Origin: an uncultured Clostridia bacterium | GTDB taxonomy: Bacteria > Bacillota > Clostridia > Christensenellales > Pumilibacteraceae | Length of the DNA: 5,492 nt | Reading direction: 5' to 3' | Assembly: GCA_947385185.1 (NCBI GenBank) | Contig: CANDJX010000097.1 | Span: forward strand, 1-5,492 | Part shown: positions 1-5,448 of the stretch, one piece after another | Layout of the letters: each line of letters starts with the position of its first letter | Position numbering within the stretch: position 1 is the stretch's first letter | Translations under genes and position numbers: made by a program | The notes under the pieces: model-generated | Seen by the model: the letters and a program-made list of their open reading frames with translations, nothing else | What the model was told of the DNA's origin: nothing | Databases searched by the model: none

Positions 1-25
1 CTTCGCTCCTCGCAATGACGGGAAG
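1..25. repeat. Right arm of a dispersed palindromic repeat, cut by the window edge
   Basis: These 25 bases are identical to positions 182-206. They form the right-hand arm (ending cctcgcaatgacgggaag) of a palindromic repeat whose left part lies outside the window. Arms of this type, which read cgtcattgcgagg on one side and cctcgcaatgacg on the other, occur as scattered intergenic repeats in many bacterial genomes. No coding function is visible. Confidence 0.8.
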
Positions 26-28
26 GAT

Positions 29-73
29 GTTTCTCGTTCGTCATTGCGAGGCTACGCCGAAGTAAACCAGTCT
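29..73. repeat. Duplicated left arm of the palindromic repeat (45-bp tandem unit)
   Basis: Positions 29-55 are repeated perfectly at 74-100 (27 bases, containing cgtcattgcgaggctac), giving a 45-base period. The rest of the unit is also similar (gccgaagtaaaccagtct against tgccgaagcaatccggact). This copy is a left arm with no right arm of its own, so it is either a partial duplication of the neighbouring element or the remnant of an insertion next to an older copy. Confidence 0.8.
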
Positions 74-206
74 GTTTCTCGTTCGTCATTGCGAGGCTAC
101 TGCCGAAGCAATCCGGACTATTTCTTATTCGTCCTTTTACGGATTGCTTTTCGCGCGGTTATATGCTGGATTGCTTTGTCGCTTCGCTCCTCGCAATGAC
201 GGGAAG
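74..206. repeat. Complete palindromic (REP/MITE-like) intergenic repeat
   Basis: The left arm at 84-114 (cgtcattgcgagg ... gaagcaatcc) and the right arm at 168-201 (ggattgcttt ... cctcgcaatgacg) are imperfect reverse complements, so the element can fold into one long hairpin. The core holds a second partial right arm at 141-153, which repeats ggattgcttt from 168-177. Both arms therefore carry nested duplications. No open reading frame or transposase is present, so any movement would depend on proteins supplied elsewhere. The repeat lies downstream of the nfn operon, beyond its terminator. Confidence 0.8.
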
Positions 207-259
207 TATAGTGCTTATCAAAGTATTATAATGCTTATCCTAATAAAATGATATTAAAC

Positions 260-291
260 GGAAAAGCAAGGATACTGTCCTTGCTTTTTCC
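260..291 (-). terminator. Hairpin terminator of the nfn operon, probably bidirectional
   Basis: aaaagcaagga (262-272) pairs perfectly with tccttgctttt (278-288) around a five-base loop. The stem has an A-rich 5' base and a T-rich 3' base on either strand. This is the usual form of a Rho-independent terminator that can act both ways. It begins 68 bases past the nfnB stop codon on the minus strand. Apart from this hairpin, 207-358 is AT-rich and shows no gene, only a loose repeat of tgcttatc at about 213-238. Confidence 0.7.
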
Positions 292-358
292 TTATAAAAT
301 TCCTTATGAAATACACTCGAATGCAGCTGTTTTTTACTTATATATTTTTGCTTATATA

Positions 359-1771
359 TTAGTCTTTATTCATAATGTATTCGTCTATAGCTTTCGCCGC
401 GATCTTGCCCGCGCCCATTGCGCTGATGACCGTGGACGCACCCGTTACGGCGTCGCCGCCCGCGTATATGCCTTCGCGCGAAGTAAGCCCGCTTTCGTTC
501 ACGATTATTCCGCCGCGGCGGTTGACCTCGAGCCCTTTTACCGTCGACTTGATAAGCGGGTTCGGCGAAGTGCCTATCGACATGACTACGGTGTCGACGT
601 CGAGCACGAATTCGCTTCCCGGTATCGGCACAGGCGAACGGCGTCCGCGTTCGTCGGGTTCTCCGAGTTCCATTTTTATGCACTTTATACCGGTGACGCA
701 ACCGTTCTTCGGGTCGCGTTTGTCATCGGGGTTGTCATAACCGAGAATTTCGACGGGGTTGCAAAGCAATCTGAAATCGATCCCCTCTTCTTCGGCGTGT
801 TCGACTTCTTCCTTACGCGCGGGAAGCTCGGTCATAGAACGGCGATAAACGATATATACGTGTTCCGCGCCGAGCCGAAGCGCGGTACGCGCCGCGTCCA
901 TAGCGACGTTCCCGCCGCCGACGATCGCGACCTTGCCGCCTTTCATGATCGGAGTATCCGACTTATCGCGGAACGCTTTCATGAGGTTGCTTCTCGTCAA
1001 AAACTCGTTCGCCGAATATACGCCCTTAAGGCTTTCGCCCGGAATATTCATGAAATTCGGAAGCCCTGCGCCCGAACCGATAAACACCGCTTCGTAACCC
1101 GCGTCGAACAGCTCGTCCACCGTAAGCGTTTTGCCTACAACGACGTTGGTATCGATTTCGACGCCGAGGTTTTCCAGCGTTTCCACTTCTTTGGCGACGA
1201 TCGCTTTGGGGAGTCGGAATTCGGGAATACCGTATACAAGCACGCCGCCCGCGGTATGCAGAGCTTCGAATACGGACACGGCGTAACCTTTCTTTGCCAG
1301 ATCTCCGGCGCAGGTAAGCCCGGACGGACCAGAACCGACAACGGCGACTTTATGACCGTTGGGGGCGGGTCTGACCGCCTTTTCTTTGCTGTTAGCGTTA
1401 TGCCAATCGGCGGCGAAACGTTCGAGACGACCTATGCCGACGGGCTCGAACTTGATACCGAGCGTGCATTTCGATTCGCACTGACTTTCCTGCGGGCATA
1501 CCCTGCCGCAGACGGCGGGAAGGGACGAATAGACCGAAATCGTCTTGTACGCGCCCTCGAAATCTTTGTCTTTTATCTTCGCGATAAAGCTCGGAATATC
1601 GATATTTACCGGACAGCCGGAAACACACGGCTTGTTCTTGCAATTCAGACACCGCGCAGCTTCGCCGACCGCCATTTCGGCGGTATAGCCCGTAGCTACT
1701 TCGTTGAAATTATGCGCCCTGACTTTCGCGTCCTGCGTGGGCATGGGTGTTTTATTCGGAACTATAGCCAT
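359..1771 (-). CDS. nfnB: NADH-dependent reduced ferredoxin:NADP+ oxidoreductase, large subunit NfnB (GltD-like)
   Basis: This 470-residue iron-sulfur flavoprotein is the large subunit of the cytosolic NfnAB complex, which couples NADH, reduced ferredoxin and NADP+ by flavin-based electron bifurcation. An N-terminal domain carries eight cysteines for two [4Fe-4S] clusters: C41, C44, C49, C53 (CLNCKNKPCVSGCP) and C88, C92, C98, C102. The FAD-binding GSGPSG follows at 146-151, then GGVLVYGIPEFRLPK (175-189). The NADP(H)-binding Rossmann motif GGGNVAMDAART is at 285-296, with YRRS at 309-312. The terminal FAD motif GGDAVTGA is at 438-445. Length matches the family (about 465-470). The ATG at 1771 has an ideal ribosome binding site and begins one base after the nfnA stop. 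Databases often label such proteins glutamate synthase small subunit. The adjacent nfnA and the absence of a large glutamate synthase subunit here favour Nfn. The related sulfide dehydrogenase SudA is the main alternative. Confidence 0.93.
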   Translation of the reverse strand: MAIVPNKTPMPTQDAKVRAHNFNEVATGYTAEMAVGEAARCLNCKNKPCVSGCPVNIDIPSFIAKIKDKDFEGAYKTISVYSSLPAVCGRVCPQESQCESKCTLGIKFEPVGIGRLERFAADWHNANSKEKAVRPAPNGHKVAVVGSGPSGLTCAGDLAKKGYAVSVFEALHTAGGVLVYGIPEFRLPKAIVAKEVETLENLGVEIDTNVVVGKTLTVDELFDAGYEAVFIGSGAGLPNFMNIPGESLKGVYSANEFLTRSNLMKAFRDKSDTPIMKGGKVAIVGGGNVAMDAARTALRLGAEHVYIVYRRSMTELPARKEEVEHAEEEGIDFRLLCNPVEILGYDNPDDKRDPKNGCVTGIKCIKMELGEPDERGRRSPVPIPGSEFVLDVDTVVMSIGTSPNPLIKSTVKGLEVNRRGGIIVNESGLTSREGIYAGGDAVTGASTVISAMGAGKIAAKAIDEYIMNKD

Positions 1772-1772
1772 A

Positions 1773-2627
1773 TTATTTCACCTCCGCTTTGAAGAGATTG
1801 CACTGCTCGTCGCGTGCGTGAGCCTCGAAATCGGCGTACATTCTGCCGCGCATCATCGCTTCGTCGAAATCGACCGTAAACGCGTCGAAATCCGGTCCGT
1901 CCACGCACGCGAATTTCGTGATCGCCTTGCCGTCCTCGTGAACAGTCAGACGGCAACCGCCGCACATTCCAGTGCCGTCGATCATGATCGGATTCATTGA
2001 TACGACCGTTTTCTGTCCGAACGGACGCGTGGTCGCCGTCACGAACTTCATCATTATTACGGGTCCGATCGCGATAACGACGTCGAACTTTTCACCTGCT
2101 TCGAGCATTGCTTTGAGCGGCGCAGTGACTACTCCCTTTTCGCCCCAGCTGCCGTCGTCGCTCATTTTATAAAGCCTGTCCGAAGCCGCTGCGAATTCTT
2201 TTTCGAGGATCACGAGATCGCTACTGCGGAAACCGACGATAGACGTAACTTCCGCGCCGAGGTCGTGCAGCTTTTTTGCGACCGGATAAGCGATCGCGCA
2301 ACCGACGCCGCCGCCGACTATGCAGGCTTTCTTTATTCCGTCGGTTTCGGTTTTGTTGCCGAGCGGACCGACGAAATCACGTATGTACTCGCCCGCTTTC
2401 TTCGCGTTGAGCTTCATGGTAGTGGCTCCCACTATCTGGAAAATAATATCCACCGTGCCTGCCGTCCTGTCATAGCCCGCGATCGTAAGCGGAATGCGCT
2501 CTCCGTCTTCGTCCACGCGCAGGATAATAAACTGACCCGGCTCGGCTTTCTTCGCAACCAACGGCGCTTCTATCGACATAAAAGTAACCGTGGAATTGAG
2601 CTCTCTTTTTTCTATGATCTTATACAT
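1773..2627 (-). CDS. nfnA: NADH-dependent reduced ferredoxin:NADP+ oxidoreductase, small subunit NfnA
   Basis: This 284-residue protein belongs to the ferredoxin-NADP reductase/PyrK-like family and is the small subunit of NfnAB, carrying FAD, an NAD(H) site and a [2Fe-2S] cluster. The flavin-binding RIPLT is at 44-48. The nucleotide-binding glycine motif GGGVGCAIAYPVAK is at 105-118. The cluster segment MIDGTGMCGGCR has D217, C222 and C225, followed by C241. PyrK has a cysteine where D217 sits. From memory of the solved Nfn structures, one cluster ligand is aspartate, so D217 supports NfnA over dihydroorotate dehydrogenase subunit PyrK. The frame is open upstream to 2885, but that stretch resembles no protein. 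MYKIIEKREL is the typical family start, and GAGGG lies eight bases before this ATG. nfnB follows after one base. Confidence 0.93.
   Translation of the reverse strand: MYKIIEKRELNSTVTFMSIEAPLVAKKAEPGQFIILRVDEDGERIPLTIAGYDRTAGTVDIIFQIVGATTMKLNAKKAGEYIRDFVGPLGNKTETDGIKKACIVGGGVGCAIAYPVAKKLHDLGAEVTSIVGFRSSDLVILEKEFAAASDRLYKMSDDGSWGEKGVVTAPLKAMLEAGEKFDVVIAIGPVIMMKFVTATTRPFGQKTVVSMNPIMIDGTGMCGGCRLTVHEDGKAITKFACVDGPDFDAFTVDFDEAMMRGRMYADFEAHARDEQCNLFKAEVK
1778..1785 (-). promoter_or_regulatory. Strong ribosome binding site of nfnB, inside the end of nfnA
   Basis: On the minus strand the sequence reads GGAGGTGA six bases before the nfnB ATG. This is nearly full complementarity to the 16S rRNA tail. 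The site lies within the last codons of nfnA, and only one base separates the nfnA stop from the nfnB start. This supports translational coupling and equal amounts of the two subunits. Confidence 0.85.
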
Positions 2628-2635
2628 AAACAATT

Positions 2636-2640
2636 CCCTC
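2636..2640 (-). promoter_or_regulatory. Ribosome binding site that fixes the nfnA start
   Basis: GAGGG on the minus strand lies eight bases before the ATG at 2627. It decides between this start and the longer open frame reaching 2885. The site is about 19 bases past the 3' arm of the structured segment 2659-2937, so folding of that segment could affect its accessibility only indirectly or through alternative pairings. Confidence 0.7.
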
Positions 2641-2658
2641 GCAGGTTCTGTAATTATA

Positions 2659-2937
2659 GGCATAGAGGAGTCGAACCGATAAGGTTTTGCCGGCGGCTTT
2701 GCGCGGAATACTTCGGTAATCTCGGTCGCCGTATTGTTCCGCATACGACTCCCTCTATTACCTGTGTCTGCCACGCAAATACGCTCGCCAAAACTGCGCA
2801 CACCGCACACGGAATAGTTTGCGGTAAACTGCGTCCCTGTCGATGAAGTCGCAAAGCGCCTACGACGACTGGAATAGGAGCGCAAAACGCCATGAAATCC
2901 GCCGCGTGCGGCTTATGGAGTCCGGCTCCTCTATGCC
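2659..2937 (-). ncRNA. Candidate structured leader RNA of nfnAB (or free-standing RNA), unknown family
   Basis: Read on the minus strand, this 279-base segment begins GGCATAGAGGAG and ends CTCCTCTATGCC, a perfect 12-bp closing stem. Complementarity continues inwards: AUAAG with CUUAU, then CGGCGG with CCGCCG. The imperfect arms therefore span about 2654-2700 and 2895-2942. Internal hairpins are visible: GCCG/CGGC (2901-2912), AGUCG/CGACU (2847-2870), AGUUU/AAACU (2816-2830), and a longer one at 2715-2762 (GGUAAU/AUUACC enclosing GUCGUAU against AUACGGCGAC). The promoter at 2944-2972 would start transcription at 2937, the first base of the stem. No terminator-like U-run follows. The segment ends about 19 bases before the nfnA ribosome binding site, consistent with a leader. 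I see none of the conserved motifs of RNase P, tmRNA, SRP RNA, T-box, FMN or cobalamin RNAs. A small inverted-repeat mobile element is the main alternative. Confidence 0.5.
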
Positions 2938-3639
2938 TGTAACAGTATAATACTTTTTATTTCGGTTGTCAATCGGCGAAAGAGTCTTTCGGGTAAAATC
3001 ATCAAGGCGCGCGGCAGTAAGCGCCGAAACGTATTTCACATCCGCCGTAAGCGGATATTCGCTGCCCGCCGCAATCGAACGGAGATACGTCGATATTTCG
3101 TCGCACAGTCCGCCCGCGTTCGGCAACGTCTTATACGAAGCGACTGCGGCGGCGTAGGCGTTCAGTTGTTTTACCGTCAGGCTTTCGCTCGTCGAGTCGT
3201 CGTCGAGCGCGCGCCAGAGCTTTTCGGTTTCAATCACGACCTCGGAAAGCGTATCGAGCGCTTCGGATTCGCGGGCGTCCTCAAAAGCCGAAACGCGCGA
3301 CGTAAGCTCGGTCATTCCCGCGCCCAGTCTGTCCGCGACGACCGTTGCGTCGCTCTTATCCGCATATACGGCGTACACGAGCATAAACCCGTCGTCGGTC
3401 GCAAGCACGTACCCCGCGCGCCCCGCGGCGCGTTCGGACGCGGACTGACCGCGCGCTATGCTTATGCGGTCGCACAGTCTGCCCACCGCGTAAAACGTGC
3501 GCGGCGACGCGACGGATTCCGTCCGGCACGACCGAAACACTATTATGGCGGTGCATACCGACGCCGTAACGGCGCAAATGAGAATTATTGCGACGGCTAT
3601 CGAAAAAAGAAAGCCGCGCGGTTTGTAATCAGCATTCAT
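2860..3639 (-). CDS. Membrane-anchored protein of unknown function, possible SPOR-like domain
   Basis: I do not recognise this 259-residue protein as a named family. It has a short basic start, then one hydrophobic segment at about residues 10-35 (LFSIAVAIILICAVTASVCT and onward), consistent with a single-pass anchor or uncleaved signal and an outside domain. Residues 48-105 (FYAV ... AGYVLATDDGFMLVYAVYAD ... VVADRLGA) have the alternating strand-helix-strand look of SPOR peptidoglycan-binding domains, where a 'yyVlaGay.sk.dAe..a..L' pattern is common. This is a weak resemblance by eye. The rest is mainly helical and acidic. The start is fixed by an in-frame TAG two codons upstream. The only ribosome-site candidate, GGAG, is 16 bases away, which is unusually far. 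The last 25 or so residues are encoded inside the nfn promoter and RNA region and may not be native. It lies 50 bases after the MBL gene and is probably cotranscribed with it. Confidence 0.65.
   Translation of the reverse strand: MNADYKPRGFLFSIAVAIILICAVTASVCTAIIVFRSCRTESVASPRTFYAVGRLCDRISIARGQSASERAAGRAGYVLATDDGFMLVYAVYADKSDATVVADRLGAGMTELTSRVSAFEDARESEALDTLSEVVIETEKLWRALDDDSTSESLTVKQLNAYAAAVASYKTLPNAGGLCDEISTYLRSIAAGSEYPLTADVKYVSALTAARLDDFTRKTLSPIDNRNKKYYTVTGIEEPDSISRTRRISWRFALLFQSS
2944..2972 (-). promoter_or_regulatory. Sigma-A type promoter for the structured RNA and nfnAB
   Basis: On the minus strand, TTGACA (2972-2967), a 17-base AT-rich spacer and TATACT (2949-2944) give a perfect -35 box, optimal spacing and a 5/6 match in the -10 box. 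The expected start, seven bases past the -10 box, is G2937. The promoter lies inside the open 3' end of the upstream membrane-protein frame. Confidence 0.7.
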
Positions 3640-3689
3640 ACGCTAATATATGACGCTCCGCCCTCGTTGTATGACTTTACGCAGCCGCC

Positions 3690-4349
3690 TTATATCTCCG
3701 TTTCGGCAAACGGCTCGGCGAGTCCGAGCCCGTATTCCGCGAGCGATTTCACGTCAAAGTCCGGCATTATATGCGTCGCTACGACGCGAGCGCCGACGTC
3801 CTTCAGACGCGCGCCGTCCCGCGGCGTCATGTGCGGTCCGCCGAGCGACGCGCAATCGGCGAAAACGAGCGACGCGCGGCGACAGAACAATCTCAGTCTG
3901 TCGAAATACTTCGTATCCGACGTGTATACGAACGATTTATCGTCCTCCGCCACGCGGACGGCGTAACACTCGGGTTCGTGCTCGGTGCGTAAGAAATCGA
4001 CGCGCATACCTGCTATATCCGCCGACGACGATCCGCTTATTACGCGGATATCGAGGTTTTTTCGCGCTTTGAGCAGACTGAAACGGTCGGACGGCGACGA
4101 CGGCATATAAACGACGAAGCGCCCGGCAAAATGCGAGAGCATAAACGCGTCCACCGAATGATCGTAGTGCAGATGAGTGATTATAAAAGCGTCTATGTCC
4201 CGTAAATCGGAGATTTTAAGCAGTTCGGTCAACGCGCCCGAACCGAGATCGACGACGATTTTTCCGTTTTTCCCCTCTATCAAATAACAGCTCGTGGCTT
4301 TGCCTTGCGACGGCACCGAGCCGCGCACTCCTATCGGTATTATTTTCAT
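3690..4349 (-). CDS. Metallo-beta-lactamase-fold hydrolase, YhfI/RNase Z-like
   Basis: This 219-residue soluble protein has a full set of metal ligands for a two-zinc MBL-fold hydrolase. They are H59, H61, D63 and H64 in HLHYDH, H124 in TEHE, D145 in YTSDT and H193 in ATHI. The N-terminus, MKIIPIGVRGSVPSQGKATS, and the segment HMTPRDGA (173-180) match the pattern of the Bacillus YhfI-type group related to RNase Z. I see no long flexible arm of a true tRNA 3' processing enzyme, so a phosphodiesterase or small-molecule hydrolase is more likely. The substrate cannot be told. The frame is open 54 codons further upstream, but that stretch is AT-rich and non-protein-like. The ATG at 4349 has GGAGG four bases before it. 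The downstream membrane protein on the same strand suggests an operon. Confidence is high for the fold and low for the function. Confidence 0.88.
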   Translation of the reverse strand: MKIIPIGVRGSVPSQGKATSCYLIEGKNGKIVVDLGSGALTELLKISDLRDIDAFIITHLHYDHSVDAFMLSHFAGRFVVYMPSSPSDRFSLLKARKNLDIRVISGSSSADIAGMRVDFLRTEHEPECYAVRVAEDDKSFVYTSDTKYFDRLRLFCRRASLVFADCASLGGPHMTPRDGARLKDVGARVVATHIMPDFDVKSLAEYGLGLAEPFAETEI

Positions 4350-4353
4350 GTTG

Positions 4354-4358
4354 CCTCC
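4354..4358 (-). promoter_or_regulatory. Ribosome binding site that fixes the MBL gene start
   Basis: GGAGG on the minus strand sits four bases before the ATG at 4349. It rules out the longer open frame to 4511, which would run through AT-rich sequence and the divergent RNA promoter. A TATAAT (4371-4366) lies just upstream without a convincing -35 box, so the promoter of this gene is unassigned. Confidence 0.75.
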
Positions 4359-4428
4359 GTAACAAATTATAAAGATATTGTCAAATGTTTTTGTTGAAAT
4401 TTTTACAAAAAAATTTTTCGGAAAAGTA

Positions 4429-4457
4429 TTGCTATTACGCCGATTACGGTATATAAT
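4429..4457 (+). promoter_or_regulatory. Sigma-A type promoter of the small-RNA gene
   Basis: TTGCTA (4429-4434), a 17-base spacer and a perfect TATAAT (4452-4457) form a good housekeeping promoter. The expected start is near 4464, a few bases before the 5' arm of the RNA's closing stem. It points away from the MBL gene, so the AT-rich stretch 4350-4428 is a divergent control region. Confidence 0.7.
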
Positions 4458-4463
4458 AGTATT

Positions 4464-4688
4464 GTAATAAATGCCTGCGGTTCGCGTAAGCTGTCGGATA
4501 TTTAACCTCAAAACGTAAAAGGGCTCATGATCTGTTCCTGTGCATTATGTCAGGCCTCAGAAATTTGAACGGGATAAAGCTACGGCTCCGTTCAGCAGTG
4601 GAAGACAGAGGGTACGGACGATCTGCCCACCTGCCTATGGCGGGTTAATAATGGCAGCACAACGGCTCATGCGGGTATTTGTTTTTTT
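4464..4688 (+). ncRNA. ssrS: Probable 6S RNA (RNA polymerase regulator)
   Basis: This is an independent RNA gene of about 220 bases with its own promoter. It has the rod shape of 6S RNA, which imitates an open promoter and binds housekeeping RNA polymerase. A closing stem pairs 4469-4478 with 4671-4680, and a second helix pairs AGCTGT (4489-4494) with ACGGCT (4662-4667). Then comes a large internal bubble: the 5' side holds TTAACCTCAAAACG, and the 3' side holds a local hairpin ACCTGCC/GGCGGGT (4629-4645), as described for several 6S RNAs. An irregular apical arm ends in the perfect hairpin TGAACGG/CCGTTCA (4566-4594). A T-run (4678-4688) follows the closing stem. The opening TGCCTGCGGTTCG resembles 6S 5' ends. 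I identified it by shape and partial sequence only. A different structured small RNA remains possible. Confidence 0.6.
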
Positions 4689-4692
4689 ATTC

Positions 4693-4726
4693 AAAAGACT
4701 GTCGGGTCTTATTCCGACAGTCTTTT
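4693..4726. terminator. Strong bidirectional terminator between the small RNA and dapL
   Basis: AAAAGACTGTCGG (4693-4705) and CCGACAGTCTTTT (4714-4726) form a perfect 13-bp stem with an eight-base loop. T-runs follow on the plus strand, and A/T-rich sequence follows on the minus strand. The terminator serves two converging genes: the small RNA from the left and dapL from the right (its stop is 53 bases away). Confidence 0.85.
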
Positions 4727-4778
4727 TCTTTTGCGTAAGAGTTATGGAACTTTTCAATCGCTCCGCATTCGCGCGCGG

Positions 4779-5448
4779 TTATAAAACTTTTTTTATGCGT
4801 TCTATCGCTTCGGCGGTCTTTTCGTATGTATTGAATGCGGTCAGGCGGAAAAATCCTTCGCCGTTCTTTCCGAACCCGGAACCCGGAGTTCCGACCACGT
4901 TGGCTTGCGTCAGCAGTCTGTCGAAGAAATCCCAGCTGTCCATACCGCACTTGAGCCAGATGTACGGCGAGTTCACTCCGCCCGTATGGTATATACCCAT
5001 TTCGTCGAGTGCGTCCGAAATGAGTTTCGCGTTCTTTCTATACGCGTCGATATTCTCGCGGCACTGCGATATGCCTTCGTCCGAGTACGCCGCTTCCGCC
5101 ATGCGCTGCTGTATATAACTCGTTCCGTTGAACTTGGTAGACTGACGGCGCGCCCACATTTTGGCGAGCTTGCCGCCGAGGAGTTCGTCGGGAACGACGG
5201 TATAACCGCAACGCGTGCCCGTGAATCCCGCCGTTTTGGAGAACGAACAAAGTTCTATCGCACAGTTTCTCGCGCCCTCTATCGCGAAAATGCTTCTCGG
5301 CACTCCGGGCTGCGTCACGAACGCTTCGTATGCCGCGTCGAAAATAATGACGGCGCCCATATCGTTTGCGTAATCCACCCACGCTTTGAGCTGAGCGGAG
5401 GTGAACACCGCGCCCGTAGGATTATTCGGCGCGCAGAGATATATGATG
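4779..5448 (-). CDS. dapL: LL-diaminopimelate aminotransferase DapL, C-terminal part
   Basis: DapL is a cytosolic PLP enzyme that moves an amino group from glutamate to tetrahydrodipicolinate. It makes LL-diaminopimelate in one step for lysine and peptidoglycan. About 222 residues are present out of roughly 390-410 usual for the family. The fragment begins within IIYLCAPNNPTGAV, the conserved substrate-side loop. Counting from the valine of PTGAVFTS as 1, D24 in DAAYEAF should contact the PLP nitrogen. K58 in SFSKTAGFTGTR (codon 5235-5237) is the Schiff-base lysine, and R66 is the phosphate-contacting arginine. R188 in GEGFFRLTAF (codon 4845-4847) should bind the substrate carboxylate. The C-terminus, AIERIKKVL, is typical. 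The GTG at 5406-5408 is an internal valine, not a start. The gene is cut by adapter sequence, not by mutation, so the organism presumably has an intact copy. Confidence 0.94.

Noticed and set aside
1..206. A CRISPR array, considered because of the direct repeats
   Set aside because: The repeat units are few, carry opposite orientations, and are separated by degraded copies of themselves rather than unique spacers of constant length. No cas gene is present.
248..1792. A 514-codon open frame on the plus strand opposite nfnB
   Set aside because: It is the antisense shadow of a clearly recognisable gene. Its translation is rich in R, H, D and F with no domain, and it has no ribosome binding site.
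2659..2690. A tRNA or tmRNA 3' end, suggested by GGTTCGACTCC on the minus strand followed by an acceptor-like arm
   Set aside because: The flanking bases do not form a five-pair T-stem, there is no D or anticodon arm, and no CCA. The matching arm lies 250 bases away as part of a longer stem.
2628..2885. An 86-codon N-terminal extension of nfnA
   Set aside because: The extension resembles no known protein, runs through the inverted-repeat segment, and the family start MYKIIEKREL has its own ribosome site.
2654..2893. A 79-codon minus-strand frame beginning MAFCAPIPVVVGA
   Set aside because: It overlaps the structured segment in another frame, has no ribosome site, and ends inside the repeat arm. 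Nothing in it looks like a protein family.
4366..4382. A promoter for the MBL gene built from TTGACA and TATAAT on the minus strand
   Set aside because: The two boxes are only seven bases apart, and neither has a partner at the right distance.
4540..5118. A 192-codon plus-strand frame across the small RNA and dapL
   Set aside because: It crosses a strong terminator and runs antisense to dapL, with no homologous features.
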